Shown: piece after piece, positions 1-14,600 of the stretch | Numbering within the stretch: position 1 is the stretch's first letter | Layout: every line of letters starts with the position of its first letter | Assembly (NCBI RefSeq): GCF_000224145.3 | Contig: NC_020168.2 | Span: 1,613,290 to 1,677,289, forward strand | DNA: 64,000 nt | Direction: 5' to 3' | From: Ciona intestinalis | Lineage: Eukaryota > Chordata > Ascidiacea > Phlebobranchia > Cionidae | Translations under genes and position numbers: made by a program | Notes under the pieces: generated by a model | Told to the model about the DNA's origin: nothing | Seen by the model: only the letters and a program-made list of their open reading frames with translations | The model's database searches: none

Positions 1-778
1 ATTATATTAAGAGTATATAGTAGGCGATAAATTCCGCGAATAGTACGCACTGTGAAAATCACGTATATATACTTAAATGATGACATTGTCAGTTATTTGA
101 TACGAGTTTGCATTTTGCAATAGTTCGTTATCCCTTGTTACAACACTGTACACATATACTCGTTTTTATACCCGTATTGTGAATAAATGATTTTTTTGAG
201 AATGTTATCAATCAAATAATCGTGATGCTGTTTTGGCCGAAATAGCGGGAAAATCTTATTAACAAAGCGGGTACAGCAGGTCATGACATTTATTCTGTAT
301 ACATTTGACTTATTTTGGGCATGAGGATTTAATCCTTTGGCGGCCGCGAAGCAGGAGATTTACTTTCATCGCTTATGTAGAGTAATGTGACGAGTAAACA
401 TATTAGACGAGTAAAGAATGTTGTAAACACATACAAGCACTCATCATGTTCTTTCTGCATTCGAATACATCCGTTGTTTTGTAAGATATTAAGCCCAGTA
501 ATCAATTTGGGTTTTCACTATGAATTCTTGCGCCGTAAACCTACCGCAGTATCGATATTCCCATAACACAACACGTGAGTATCAAGGGCATAACCTTTTA
601 ATGACACGAATGTTTTTATGTGGGTTAAAACGCAAGGATATTGTATTCTTCTTTATGGCTATCCCGGACCAGGGCATCAAAACCTCGACAAGCAAAGAAA
701 AAAGTTAAGAGGCTTATCAGATTTATATGATAAGATGGATATTGAATATTTATCATTAACCCTTCGTTTTATTTTTAG
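1..778. other. 5' flank of the MAM-galaxin gene, no firm exon
   Basis: AT-rich sequence without a recognisable gene in the first 500 bases. The missing N-terminal half of the MAM domain should lie here. The best candidate is an open stretch ending at 703 before a GTTAAG donor. In phase 1 it joins correctly to the next exon at 779 and gives the plausible peptide STSKEKNGHYAYLEAS, but its upstream limit could not be fixed because stop codons close every frame near 499-593. Confidence 0.3.
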
Positions 779-3585
779 ATGGTCATTATGCGTACCTTGA
801 AGCCTCCGGGTCTTCTTTCGGCGCTAGGGCGTGGTTTAGAACACCATATGTGCTTATGAACAGCGAGCCAAAGTATTGCCTACGATTTTGGTGAGCGTTT
901 GATCAATAAACCTAAACATTCCTCCAACGGGATGATGGTTATCACTTAACGAGGCAGCTTTTACGAATATAACTAAACGATTCTCCACACAAAATATTTC
1001 TTAGGTATCGAAAATTGATAAAAACGATTTCTCCAATCCAGGTACCATATGTTGGGCGTTGGAGTCGGCACTTTGAAAGTATATTGGAGCCCGCCAAAGA
1101 AAATTGGCAACGCACCCGCCACCGTTTTCCTAATCTCGGCAGCAGCAGGTTTGCAGTTAATTTCGTAACTGACGTAAAGTTTTATAATTCCACTTAAGTG
1201 CGGAGCCGTGTAGTACATTCATTATCTCAAAGCGAGTATAGCAATTATCTCACACCATCGCACAAAATGTAGTTTCACCGAGACGAAATTTCTGGGGACT
1301 TTCCTGTGGCGCTTAGATCTCGAACTTATTTATTCAACATAGTAACGTGAAAAAATATAGTGTTCTATTTATAGCATGTCGTTGATAACTTGTCGTGCTA
1401 TGGTTTATAACTATTTCTATAAAATAATAAATATGTATATATAGGATCTCAAAGCAGAAACGACACAGATTGGATTGAGAAATCTGTCACAATTCGTTCC
1501 CCAACCTCGTTTGGATATACTAAACCTGTTTACGTGAGTACATTAGCTCTCTAGAGGTAATTAACAACTCTTCAAAACAAAAGTATTTATGCAGTCGCGT
1601 CTTACCTCACCCTATATAGGGTGTCAGAATTAATTGATAAATATAGTATACTATATCAGTGGGGAAAACAGGACACTTACGGGAATATTGCCAATTATAT
1701 GTTAAATTAAAATATCTGAAGATTTTTAGGTGATGCTATGAATTACTACTATCATATGTTTATCAATTGACTAAATATTAAAAACTATAAAAAAAATTAT
1801 ATTATAGAAACTTAAAAACTATAAAACACACGGGGACTTATTTAGCGATTCGCACAACAGGTTTGATTTTACCAATTCGAAGACAGTTTAAAACCCGTGT
1901 AAATTTTGATTAATAAATGATTTCATTGTTATACATACACGTAAATATCACGAAAAATATTATACGTTTTAAAAGTTAAGGTTTAAACAATATTTTCCTT
2001 GCGCTACACTGTCATAGTTTTTATCGTGTTACCTTCACTGTGTTATTGTATGAAAATTTGGAACTGTTTGTACAATAATAGGTAATGTTGGAACACAGAA
2101 AATTGATTATAAATATTAATCAAGTTTACATTTTTACTACAAAGAAATTAGGTATTGCTACATTATGTTTTGTACACGCCATTTCTTATAAAATCTCTCC
2201 CTCTCATAAAAAAAGTGCAAGTGATTGAGTTTTTTCCACATTATATCATGTTATTAAATCGGTATACTATATTTGAACTATATCTCTGAGGTATGCATTG
2301 TTTAATTAAAAGCATACGGTTAAAAGTTTGTTAATCAAATTTACAAAACTACAATGTTGAAGAAACGGAAAAAATTTGTGCTAGTTTTTTGCTCTGAAAA
2401 CTTTATAACTTTGAAACGATATGTTTTGCTTTTTTAAAAACCGTATCCTCTCTACTCCCTGAGACCGTTGTCAATTGTTTAAAACACGATCAGGATATTC
2501 GTATATTATGTACTAAAGGTCCCATCTTTCCCCACCTGACAATATAAAATATAAAGGGACGTTGTGATGGTCACAATTTTTGCTATTTCTATAATACCAA
2601 TTAAAATCGTTTGTTTTTTTACTCAGTTTGAGTTCCGCGCAGTGAGAGGTTATTCTTACAAGAGCGATATTGCTGTTGATGATATCAGTTTATCTGTGGG
2701 TGAATGTCAAAGTACTTGGGTTCCTCCGGCAGGTAAAGATTATCTTTGGCATGTACATGACGTCTAAACATTAAACCGCATTACACACGTGGCTGAGTGT
2801 CATTTTGTTACTTTTGCAGGAACTACGACGCTTTTTAGACACACGATAACCGCCACACCAGGCACAACAACTACTCGTTCGTGGATGGAATCTCATCCTG
2901 ATTACGAACGTTGTGGGTCGCAATATTACAACAAGCAAAACCAAAAGTGTTGTCGGGGTTTAATTAAGTACGCAGTAATAGATTACAATATTTGTTTGCA
3001 AGAGTCCTTAAGAAACACTCGTCCTTTGCCGAATTTTATCAATTAATTCTGACTTCATTCAAGTTTAAAATGCAATATTTGACTATGACATAATGTTGTT
3101 TCTAGAAATGGCGGTAGAGACACATCGTGTTGCGGCACCAACGTTTATAGACCTCAACACCAAGTTTGTTGTGGGGATACCGTGATTTGGTGAGTAAGCT
3201 GTGTTTATTTTACTACGGTAAAAAATCGTAATTTACGGTATGACGAAAGCAAGACACGTGTAGACGATGGTACATACTGTCAACTTCAATGCGCGTAATT
3301 ATGTCTAACCATTCATTATAATTAACAAGTGACGGTAAAATACCAGACGATGTAACTTAATTGACAAATTACTTTTGGCCTGAAGTACCTACAATACGCA
3401 GTGAATTAAAGTCTCTATATAACAATTCTTAATTATCTTTAAGATGTTTGTTTCCTAGGCCCCGAATGCAAGGTTGTTGTGGAAGTGTACCTTATATCTC
3501 GATGTTCAGCGGTTGTTGCAATGAAGTGGTATATTCTCGTAATAGATCAGTATGTAGAGGTGGCAATGTGGTTCCAAAATCATAA
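779..3585 (+). CDS. MAM domain plus galaxin-like cysteine-pair repeat protein, 3' part
   Basis: Seven exons join in phase: 779-890, 1042-1148, 1445-1533, 2627-2732, 2820-2967, 3106-3189 and 3459-3585, giving 256 visible residues and a TAA stop. Exons 1-4 encode most of a MAM domain: GHYAYLEASG, then CLRFWYHM split across exons 1-2, GVGVGTLKVYW, DWIEKSVTIR, and the diagnostic end SDIAVDDISLSVGEC. After a Thr-rich linker come repeated CC pairs with Tyr between them (QKCCRG, DTSCCGTNVY, HQVCCGD, MQGCCGSVPY, SGCCNEV), the pattern of galaxin-type repeats known from coral skeleton proteins. MAM domains are extracellular adhesion modules, so a secreted or surface product is likely. No membrane segment is seen at the C terminus. 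The N-terminal exons and signal peptide are not identified. Most donors are standard; the one at 2968 (AA/GTACGC) is weak but is the only one that fits the phase. Confidence 0.8.
1640..2250. repeat. Dispersed element with TTTAGCGATTCGCACAAC core, in an intron
   Basis: This stretch, in the intron between exons 3 and 4 of the MAM gene, shares long blocks with 21140-21645 and with 46930-47355 plus 48201-48693. The shared blocks include the TTTAGCGATTCGCACAAC core and the later GGTATTGCTACATT segment. It looks like a non-autonomous DNA element; its left end resembles the GGGACAC family. Confidence 0.6.
2430..2552. repeat. Fragment of GGGTGGGGGAAGATGGGACA-type MITE
   Basis: Right half of the common MITE: the GACCGTTGTCAATTGTTTAA block, then AAACACGATCAGGATATTCG, then a decayed end CCCATCTTTCCCCACCTGAC. 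It lies just before exon 4 of the MAM gene. Confidence 0.6.
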
Positions 3586-3978
3586 CAAATTTGTGTCATT
3601 ACTTTTATTCTGCTATTTGTCAATTCTTTAAATTTGTATGTATATAATCAAAGTTCGGCACAAAATTAGATCCTCTTGTGTTTCCGAATATTTTAATTTC
3701 TAAGCACCGTATATCAGTAAATACAGACGTGACCTCAATTGCTACTTTGCCCAGCAACGAGTCTAGAGAAAGTGATATTTAACTACATTTCATACAACAT
3801 GCTTATTAACGGTTCAGCCGGATGTCAAGTTCGACTCGGTTCTGAAATTACCATCCTTCAAAAATTTCGTCCAAGATTTAAAACAAGTGTTACAAATAAT
3901 CAGTAAGATAGGATAAAGCATGCTGTAGAATATTGCCTTGAAATATTTATATAGCTTAATTGTGCAACACGAGGTAAA

Positions 3979-4172
3979 TATAGTAGGGTGAGAGAGGATG
4001 GGACACCTTTTCATTCTATTTTCTCTTACCATTTGGTAGTAAAGAAAGAATATTCAAACAATTATAGAACCGTATTCTCACGACTCCCATAAACTGTTGT
4101 TAATTGTTTAATTCACGATCAGGATATTTGGATATTCTGTGCTAAAGGTTTCCCGTCTTCCCCCAACCTATA
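3979..4172. mobile_element. MITE, GGGACAC family, about 195 bp
   Basis: Starts ATATAGTAGGGTGAGAGAGG and ends with the inverted form CCCGTCTTCCCCCAACCTAT. The middle holds the family block with GTTGTTAATTGTTTAA and CACGATCAGGATATTTGGAT. It is non-coding and lies 3' of the MAM-galaxin gene. Confidence 0.75.
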
Positions 4173-5269
4173 ATATATATCTATAAATTTAATCAGGGTG
4201 CAATAATAATTGTAAATTGAATCATGATTTTTTAAAAATAAATCTTGTATAAAATAAAAAATGGTGTGTTGTTACTCAGAACCTGCACAAGCACATACCT
4301 CGTCTGAGCTATGACGAAATAGTAAATAAGTCGACCCAATTTACATTAATATTTGTTGGGGAAATACAAATTATACCGCACATCCAAATCATGTTGCAAA
4401 CTATCATTAGTTCGTTTTGACGACAAACTGTGGAAATGTAAATTCCAGCGCATAATAAACTGTTACAATTTATTTCGTTGTTGTATGAACATCGAAAGTA
4501 GAGGGAAGTTGTCAACTAAATATGTGTAGCTAATTTTTGTTTATGAACCCAATCGCTGCCACCAAGTTCGGTGATTTTATCTTAGCCTGAAGTTGGTTGG
4601 CGGGCTTATATACTGCAACCTTATCAGATATTGCTTTAAATGAACTTAAGATCAGGTCGTTCGGGCGTTGAAAGAAGTAGCAACCATGACAATATCGTTT
4701 GCACGTAATAAAGCAAGGCTTGGCTAACATGTGAAAACAATTATAAGTATAGTGCCGCTTTGAAGTCACGAATCCGAGTCATTTATGCTGTCGGTCAAAA
4801 ATCTTTTCTTTTAAACCAAAGTAACTCGTTTTCCTAATAAAATACTTTGTAACACCAAAGATGATTTATTAAAACTTCGGAACATTTGAACTTGTTGTAT
4901 ATTCCTGCGTTAAACACAATAAGTTACGATCATAAATTTCTCGCATATGAAATATTGCAGCGTCTGTATAAGGAAAATACTAAAATAATGTACACATATT
5001 TCCACATAAGTGGCGTCCAGCAACTAAATGTAAGTAGTGAATGATTGAATCAACATAAATATGTTGATGGTCAAAACATGAAAAACGTATATTTCATTTG
5101 TATATGTAGTAATACTGCACACACTAGATAAAAAATATAAATATAATATGTGCATGTTGCAACAGGCCTGCTGGTTTGTAAAACGAGCACAAGCTAATTG
5201 TTTCGGAGGTCTGGATTGTAGCAAAATTAGTGAAATGGTAATGTGAACCCGTAAACCGCGGTTTAGCAA
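4173..5269. other. Intergenic, no gene seen
   Basis: About 1.1 kb of AT-rich sequence between two MITE copies. Only short chance reading frames are present. No repeat shared with other parts of the window was recognised. Confidence 0.5.
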
Positions 5270-5467
5270 TATAGAGGGGTGGGAGAAGATGGGACACCTT
5301 TAGCACAAAATATATAAATATCCCGGTTGTGTTTTAAACAAATACCAATGGTCTATGAAAGTCGCGAGGACAAGGTTTTATAATTCTTTAAATGTTCTTT
5401 GTTTACTACCAAAATGTACGAGAAAATAGAATAAAAAGGTGTCCCATCTTCCCCCATCCTACTATAT
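5270..5467. mobile_element. MITE, GGGACAC family, about 197 bp
   Basis: Left end ATAGAGGGGTGGGAGAAGAT, right end CCCATCTTCCCCCATCCTAC. It lies about 140 bp 3' of the stop codon of the large minus-strand gene, so it may fall in that gene's 3' UTR. Confidence 0.75.
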
Positions 5468-5608
5468 TATAACTTATAATTTGCGAAAAAAAATGTTTAC
5501 TTAATTCTTGAGCGAGTCGTTTTTTTGTTTTATCAACCAATAATGAAATACACAAAAAAAGAACTTTAATGAGGTATAAACACTCGCTACTACACGAACG
5601 TTCGTTTT

Positions 5609-8600
5609 TCATTCCCATATCACCTCCGCTTTTTCATTTCCTTCTTTTGTGTTGCTCATAGACCGTCTTAACTGTGCGGCTGCTATTATGTTTGTCGAAG
5701 AATCTTCGTTGCCACAAGCAACGTACCACGTCATCGGCAAGCCGGAAATCGAAGCACGATGACTATGCTGTCTGCTACTGCTATGCGATGTCTCACTTGA
5801 AGGGTCGGAGAAGGTCGCCGACTTTGAATTACTTCTAGAAGTCGAACTGATGCTGGGAGCAAAGGATGGAACATAAGATGTCGAAGCATCTGTGCATGAA
5901 ACGGTTCGCCTCGAGCTGGAACTTGAATCTTGGGTATTCGATAACCCTGACAGCAGAGAAGCCGATCTTTGTTGAACGTTAGTTGGAGTACCTAGTGGTT
6001 TCGAATGCAACTTCGTCCCATTGTTTACTGTGGATAGCTCCTGCAAAACAGGCCGGACATTTTGAAAAGAATCATCGGTAATCACATTTTCTTCTGGGTT
6101 ATCGCTGCAGCCATCGCGCGGTTGTTTTTCTGTATTGTGGCTCTCGTTAACTGGCCGTTCAAAAACGACGTGACTCAATATTTCCATGACGTTTTGTTCA
6201 TTGCTGCGATAGGTGCTTGCTACGGAACTCTCTAACAAATCTGGCCTACCAGTAATTTGAAGTGCTGATTCTGACACAAGTTTTGAACCGGCTACATCGT
6301 CGTTAGCAAAACGAACCTTACGTTCATACTCCGGTGTGTTAACTTCTGCGAATGACGAGACATTGGCGTTTCCATGTCTGACATCACGGGAGAGAGTTAT
6401 TGAAGACACCGAATAAATAGGGGAAGGTGCGACTCTACCATTGAAAGGTGAATTGGTGGTATTTGACTTTCTTCTATACTTGTTGCTTGTAAACTAGAAA
6501 ATATATATGAGTTTAAAAATACATAAAGTCACAGTGTAAAACACGAAAGCTTCCGGTATCCACACTTACGTTGTTTCTATTGAGCATGTCTTGGTTTGTC
6601 CAAGCAAGGATATCCGGTGTGATAGTTCGGGTAGTTGTTGAGGTAGGAATAGATTGATATTCATCTGTGCAAGTATTTCGTTTAGTTAGGCGTGAAATGT
6701 TTTGAGATTTTTAAATCCGCCTAATTAAATTATTACCGTATGTTTCTTTATCCTTGTCTTCTCTGTGCTTCTTTTTACGCTTCCTGAGCAAAAAGATTAT
6801 GATGATGGTGCAAAACAAGAGAAGCAAGCCGACCAGCAACAACCACCACCAATCGATGCCTCCAACTTGAATAACGGGTGCGTCATTCGGTTGTGTAGTG
6901 TGAGATAGAGTGAAGCTACCATGCGCTCTACATGATGTAGTAGTGGTGTCGCAAATACCAACAGAAACATTGTTATGTCCGCACACCGATAATCCGACGC
7001 AATTTACATTAGAAGCATCTGTCACAGTTGTACCATCAGCTAGTTGGTTCAGTCTAAATGAACCAGTAAGTGACGTCACAGTATCGTTGAATGACGTAAT
7101 CGTTATCGTCAGAGTGGAATCAGAAATCCAGTTACCGACATACGTCATGTACTTATTAAAACTGAAGACAGTGTCTATTTCTGCTTTCGTTGACACGTTA
7201 GGTTTATTCGTTGCTTTGTCAAACTGCAATGTTATGACGTCACCAATTTGAATGCTGATGTCATCAACTTTAGATGTATTTGGGTGCGCAATCACAGCTG
7301 ATAGCAGAGCAGGTGTCAAGTTATCGTTTTGTTCCTGGATAAAAATATTTTATAAGTTAATTATACGCGAATGCTATGACGGGAAAAAAGTTACTCACCA
7401 CATAAACGTTTGTACTTAAACGCTCAGCCGCGCGGTAGCCCTCAAGGGCAGTTCTGCCGACACCGGTGTCCTGTGATACCACGTCGATCACAACGGATTT
7501 GCTGTACCTTGTTGTGAGATAACTTATCACTTGATGCACCGTATAATATGTTACTGATGTGTGAAAAGTCAGAGTAAATTGTGTCTCAGTCGGCACTTGG
7601 TCTGTTTTATCAAGCGACAGGTCCCAACGAGCAACGTAGTTATTCTGACATTGTGAAACAACAGCCGTCAAACCAGGAAGCTCGTTAGCAATGTCTGATT
7701 TCAAAATATCAGAGAAAAAAACGGAGCATAGTTGGTCAAGCTGAGATTTGCTCATTGCCGGTCGCAAGCTAACGTGACCTGTAGTACCATCAGTAACATA
7801 TTCAACACCTGCTTGTAGTGTGGAGTTTTGCAAAACCACATCAGTGACATTGGGTACCTGCAAGTGCACAACGACTTTAGTGAAAAGCAACTGCACACTT
7901 GCCAGTTTTTATGGAACACTATATATTAGATTGATTTTTGGGTAAATTAGTTAGTAGTAATTAAAACAATCCGCCGGTCAAGTTTCTTTATGTTTACGTA
8001 CATTTAGTCCCCAATTCCCTTCTAATGGTGGTGAAGCGGCAGCACTCGGCTTTGACAATCCTGTGATGTCGCGGATGCAATATCTACGTGCCGTGAAAGA
8101 GACGTTGTCACAGATTGTGCTTTGCTTTGGTGTGGCTGCCCAGTTTCCTATCTAAAACATAATTAAATATTTAAAACATAATATCTAAAACCTACCCAAA
8201 AGACATTTAATTATCTAAAACATATAATATCTAAAACATATTCAAATATTTAAAACAGAATATCCAAAACCTATTTAAACACGTTTAATTATTTAAAACA
8301 TAATATCTAAAAGACATTTATAGCTATGGAAGGAGTTATATTTTTTGTTATGTGTTACAATTACGCATCCTCACGACCCCCAAAGACCGTTAATAATTGT
8401 TTAACACATTATTAGGATATATGTGAATGTTATGTGCTTAACATGAAACAAATTTGCAATGTAGTCTAAAAGTATGATTCTTTAAACCTTGCAGTGCAAA
8501 TGTTAAAAGGGCATACCACAGTTTTTGTTTATATGAATAGAGATGCTCGAAGGTGATATGAAGTCACCACAAAAGTTCAAAGCAGGAAATAGCTCATATA

Positions 8601-11600
8601 AAATTGCATAAAAACACCGCTGGGGTAACCAAGCCACTTACAAGATTATGCCGAGTCGGCACCTTTAAAACTTAGTTTTCAACACGAACGACTGACTTTT
8701 ATAATGTTTTTCCCAAGGGAAATTCCATGCCTTGTTGCACGGACAAATTTCATTTTACCTTAGCGATTGAATTTAAGGTTTTAAGACGTTCTATTGTTGA
8801 AATTTGGGTGATACCTTTAAATCACATTTTAGAATTTCCATTAATACACTTTTTTTCGTTGGTTTGTCCCAGTGATGCGTGCCGATGCTTGGCAATTATA
8901 CAGGTCAGACCATGCAACATTATTTCTTACCGGTATTTAGTTTTCTTAATTTTTTTTTACTTTAAAGGAGTTCACCTGCACAGGTAGCTGGGGATAGCCT
9001 TCTCTTACAACTGTTATTTCGAATATCCTCGCAGTCAGCCATCTGCCAGTGTAGCCGTCGATCGAAGCAACAACAAGGGGGTTGGTGAAAGAGAAAATCT
9101 CTAGAATCTCATGCTTTGTTAACGTTTTACCACCTGAAGCGACTGGGTCTGTTGTGTCGTAATATCCGAACGGCGGCATGTTGGTATCCCGGTCAAAAAC
9201 TATTTGGATCCTATCTCCACTAGAAAACTTCGCGTCGGTGTGTTGTTGCACTGTGTGAACAAGACTTAAGGTAAATAAATTAATGGGATTAATGCTACTG
9301 ACATGTTTAAAACATTCATATATATAACCTGTAGTCCTTTGGATTGAAGGAATAACTGCAGGATAGGCTACAACCTGCTGAATAGCGGGCGAGCCTGGAA
9401 GATTTCCTATCGGTAAGTCAATCACAGTGGAACCATCAGCTTCCAACATGTTAATACTAATCGTGGTTGTAAGTGTGACAGCATTAGAATGATCGGTTCC
9501 GAACATATGGACTTCACGATGTCGAAAGTCGGGTGGATCAGCTGTGTTGCTGTATGTGATCTTACGCATAGCTGCGCTGTAATCTTGAAAGTTTGCATCA
9601 CGGTTCGTAATGGAATATTTTAAAACTCCACTTGTTACATTGTATTCCGATGATGTTGTCAGTACCTGTGCATTAGGACAATGTAGGTTAGCGACGTTTC
9701 ATTGAATAAGGGAGAAACATAACTACACAAAAAAACGTCTAGAAATGCTCGGTAAATACTTACAAAGAAAAGTATAATGTATAAAGAAATGTTAATACAT
9801 AGTAGAGTGGGATAAGACGGAATCTTTAGCGCATGATGTATTTCCAAATGTTTCCAAACTCAATTATCTCAGTTTTTTCCCAAACCTAAAACTAGTTTCA
9901 TGAGACAAAATTAAACCATACGAAATATTCAAGTGTTTATTTATAATGCCATGAAACTAGTTTACTCGGTTACACTCACAAACTACAAACATCTATTGGC
10001 TTTACTATTATTCAGCGAGCATTTTTTGCCTTTTCAAAAAAATAATGTTTCTATTTGACGTATTTTTTAAATATTTAACAACAGCAACCGGCTTTGGCAG
10101 GCGCTATATATAGTCGTGATAATGCTGTCAAAGAAGTCTGTAGTGTTAATTTTATGATTATCATTAAAGGGGGTCCCAAAATAGTAAAATAAAAAAAGTC
10201 TTGTCTGACAAAGTGTCCCATCTCCTACCTCCCTCTCTACTATACTTGTGAGCACCCGTAAAAGATAATTTAAAAAGTCCCGGCTTATCCCACTTTACAG
10301 CATGTTAGGGTATCTGAAAAAAGACTTTTAACATATTTTAGCAAATCGGTACTAGCCTTTATGTAATAGTATGAATCGTTGACGTAAAACATTCGCTCAA
10401 AAGAAGATGGGATATATAGCATCTCGTTTGATCCGTCGTATACTGGGTTAATAGATAATACGACCGAGTTGAGTGAGGTGTCATCTGGATCTGAGAATGT
10501 AAAGTTCACGGCAGAAAACAAAGTAACCGGATCACTTCCTGTAATGTTGGTGCATTAATATAACACTATAGTACCGTGGAGAAAGATTGAATTATTGTTG
10601 GCACCTAAATCCTATAATTCATGATGATGCTTTCAACGGTTATGCAAATTGGGTTTAATTGAGATTATAAATTATTTCCCGTACTATATTACTCGTCAGA
10701 AATTTAAAATCAGTTTAAATCGTATATAAGACAAAATTACAGTGGCCGTGAAGCAATTGCCCTAAAATATATACGCCTTTTCAAGCCACGCCAGGATAAA
10801 TCAAAAATGCCAAACACGCCTTGCAACTACCTCTTCGGAAGTCCACCACAGTCCAGGTGGAAGTTGCTTCATGCGAAGTCGACACTATGGGTGCATTGTT
10901 TACTGATGTCACCTTAATGTCACGACTGAACACCGGCGAACTAACGCCCGAAATATCAGTCACCACCACTTCTACTCGTCGTGAATCGGTCGGACGAACA
11001 TTGGTAGTTGGGTTTTGTGATAAATGTTGGTAGCCTACACTACGTAAAGCTTTTTCGTAAAATCCTTTGCTGATGTTACCGGCAAATTTTACTTCAGTAT
11101 AATCTATGTTCCATGTCGCTGACAATCCAGTTGATGACGTAAGTTCGGATAAGCTTGCGTAACCAGCACTTGAGCCAATAACAATTCTTTCGTACCCGGT
11201 ATCGAAGATATTATGCAAGGACACAATGGCTGTAGCGCCTCTTGATGACGTCATATTCCATATGAGGACATCAGGAAACAACGAAACCGGGTTACCCTCT
11301 TCGTAGAACTGAACTTCACCTAAAAATAATAATGTATCGGCGTGGCGGGACATCGGAGAAATGAATGTAATTTTATCCCAGGGTGGCCAGAAAACGAAAT
11401 TTGTTATAGCACGGGTGTTATGTTTCATACACCTCGCACCAGCCTCTACTAGCTACTTAATGTTACTTTTTGGAGGATTTTTTCCTTTTTCTCAGCCTAT
11501 TTGGTATTAAACAAAGAATAGTCAAAATAATAAATAAACGCATTCTCGCGGCCTTAAAAGGCGTTATATGGGATTTAGGTGCTAAATCTTACCACACATT

Positions 11601-14600
11601 CACAGTGCTATATTAAGGTATACATGCGTATCGCACCTTGACTGCCACTTAGAGAAGGAAAACTGTTTGCTACCATCGTCGCAACGACAGATACAAAGGA
11701 TGACCCAAAAGGACCGTTAGCAACATATGCAGCGTTCACTCGAAAACTGCCACCGCTCAACCCATCACTACCATCCCATGGTAGAATATCGATACGTGGA
11801 TGGGAAGTCGAGGCGAAAGTTGTATCAGGGAGAAACCTGTTTAATAAACCAAGCCAGCGTTTAGTAGGGTGCGGGGTAAGACAGGACATTCATTCTATTT
11901 TCTCGTTTTTTTTTGGTTGTAAGCAAAGATTTTTTACACAATTATATAGCCTTAGCTCCGGTACTGTAAAAAAGCGTTGGTATATTTGTTAAAAAATACG
12001 ACCCAGAAGCATAGGATAAATGTGCTAACGGTTTCCCATATTTCCCCACGACACTATGGTGCTTTTGTTTGAAATAACATGTTTTACAAACATACTAAAA
12101 TATGTAAGGGTCAAGCCAATTAAAACAAACTGAGCTGGCAAATATAGTTTTGTAGGAAATGACGATTATGAAAATTAAGCTGTACACGAAAAACAAAATA
12201 ACACTGGTAAAGTATAATAGACATGACGCATCAGCACACGTAGTATTTTTAAATAGGTTTATACTCATACCGTATTCTGCAAGTAGAAGACAATACTGTC
12301 GCAAGAGATGTCGACACAGGTTCAGGACTTGTTTGACCCGCCCCATACGAACTATAAAATGAAAACCACTCATTCGGTGATGTAACACTGCACGTGTATT
12401 CGAATTCACCCAAGCTGCTATCTGTGTTTATTACGGCAACGCCAAGATTTGTCGTGGGATCGATATCTCTGCAAAATAATAATGTAGTCTATTAATGGCT
12501 AAATACGAATTGTTCCCACGTTAAAATTTGACAATATAGAAGACTTTGCCGTTATATATATACGTGTAAAATTACGCCGAAATTAGGCAATACAAAGACT
12601 TCGACACTTCAAAGGTTCTTAGTGGGTATCAATATTTCTTAAAGCTGCTATACAGCAAACCTGTATACGTCTTTCACGAGATCCTTTACTGTGATACCCA
12701 GATTATTTAATGCGGATGCAGAGTAAACAGGGAGCTCCAAAGATGAAATGCCAGATTCGAAATATGGCGAGTCGTTCGTGTTGCTTACTTCCACTATCCC
12801 AGTTACTTGCTGTTGACTGAATGCACCTGTAGGTCCAATATATGAAGCATCGACCTGTAGCATGGAATCAATGTTCGTAAAGTTTTTAACTTCTGTATAT
12901 ACATCGGTGTTTTGTTATTGCACTCACCCCTTCGTTTCCGTTAGTTCCACTTGTGAAATCCCAGCATCTGTAAGTAAATGAAGCTTCACCGTTAAAGTTT
13001 GCATTCGGGATTAACCGAATACCATCACTCTCCGCGTCTCCATTTGAACCAAGTAGCACAGAAACGCTAGATATATCTGTCCACGTTGTACCATTATCAG
13101 AAGTGCGTTGCCATGTACCACTGTTGTCAAATGAAGTAACAGCGATTCCCAAGTTCAAAATAGTAGCGTCGTAAGCCATGTCGACATCATCACACGCCTC
13201 GGTGAGTTTGCTAACCCGTATTCCGCTGCCTCCATCCGAATCTTCCGCCACAGTTGTAAGCTGAAACATTAGCTGAGATGACGTCAGTGCCACGTGAGGT
13301 GCGTCATTCACTGGAGTTATCATCACAGTAACAGTGGCCATGTCTGGACTGAACGCGTCACCAGGTGCAGTCCAAGTCACGTTAACAAAGTCCCCGTTCA
13401 AAAAAGATGAAGTGGTTCCTATTTAAAAATTAAACTTTAGGTTATGGAAAGTAGTTAATTCATATTTAGAATAATACTAAAATAGTTGCAAAATACATGC
13501 ACTATAATGTTACCTGTTTTGTCCCATGCAACAACCGTAATGGTCGTATTCCCAACATAATTGGAATTTGGTGTATAACTAAGATACTGTTCATTCAGCA
13601 CCACACAAGTTTTGCTAAGAGATGTGTTGCGTAGAATGTTCCCTGAATCATCACGCACTCCGTCCTACAACAACAAACGATTCAAAAAATGCGAAGAAAA
13701 AGTTGCATTATTTCAATTTTATAATTAGCATCGAGATTATTTACCTCTACTGTAACAAGTGTGTGAGTCGGGCCAGGGTAGCTCCACAAACCATTTGTAT
13801 TATCTGCGCCCAATATACCAATAGCAAGCTCTGAATTGAAGTCGTTATCGGTAATTGAGTTTCCCAAGATGTTAATGGCTGTCGAGCTGATTGGCGCGTA
13901 CCTGGGAATAAACAATTGGCCTCTAAAGTTTTAAACAAAGCTATGAACAATCATATATTAAATAAGCTCTGCGTTTAGCGGACATACCAACGAAAACCAA
14001 AATTTGTGTATTGATAAAAATGCTGAAATAAAATCTAAAGTTTCATAAAAGGTAACAACCTCTGAAAACGGGGAATCAAAATCGCAAATTCAAAGGCTAC
14101 TTATATGCCGACTCAGTAATATGTCTCACTGGTGTCTGCTGTAATATTTTTGTAATATTTTTTTTTTTAAAAACACAAGTCGTTCGGGCTAATATTACGT
14201 TTGAAAAAGTGCTTAGTTTAACCTGACATATATGTAACTAAAACCTTGTAATCTGGTATATAGCTTCTCGAAAAATACGCATTCGTTAAACTAAACCCGT
14301 TTTTTTAATTTTCTTTAGTATAGTTTTAACAACTGGAAATGGTAAAAGTTTAATGACACTTTTGCTAAGACCAAATTTGTTTTACTGCTGTCGTTTTTTA
14401 CGCGAAATTTTTAGAAGCAGTTTCATTATTTTGAAACTTGTCTGTTTTGTTTAGGCGTATGCCTCTTTAAATTCTCATAGCTATTTCAAGGCCTACTCAA
14501 TAATCTATTGATTGGCCATGGTTATTTCCAACACACTATCTTTCTCGCATATAAAACCAGCATGTGCATTTATGGTGTTGAATTATGAGTGGACGAAACA

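Noticed and set aside
1015..1197. Apparent frameshift inside the MAM domain
   Set aside because: A second frame also looks MAM-like (ENWQRTRHRFPNL). However, splicing 1042-1148 to 1445-1533 gives a full MAM domain in phase, so no frameshift or pseudogene is needed.
6910..7251. 113-codon plus-strand frame
   Set aside because: Antisense shadow of exon 15 of the large receptor gene.
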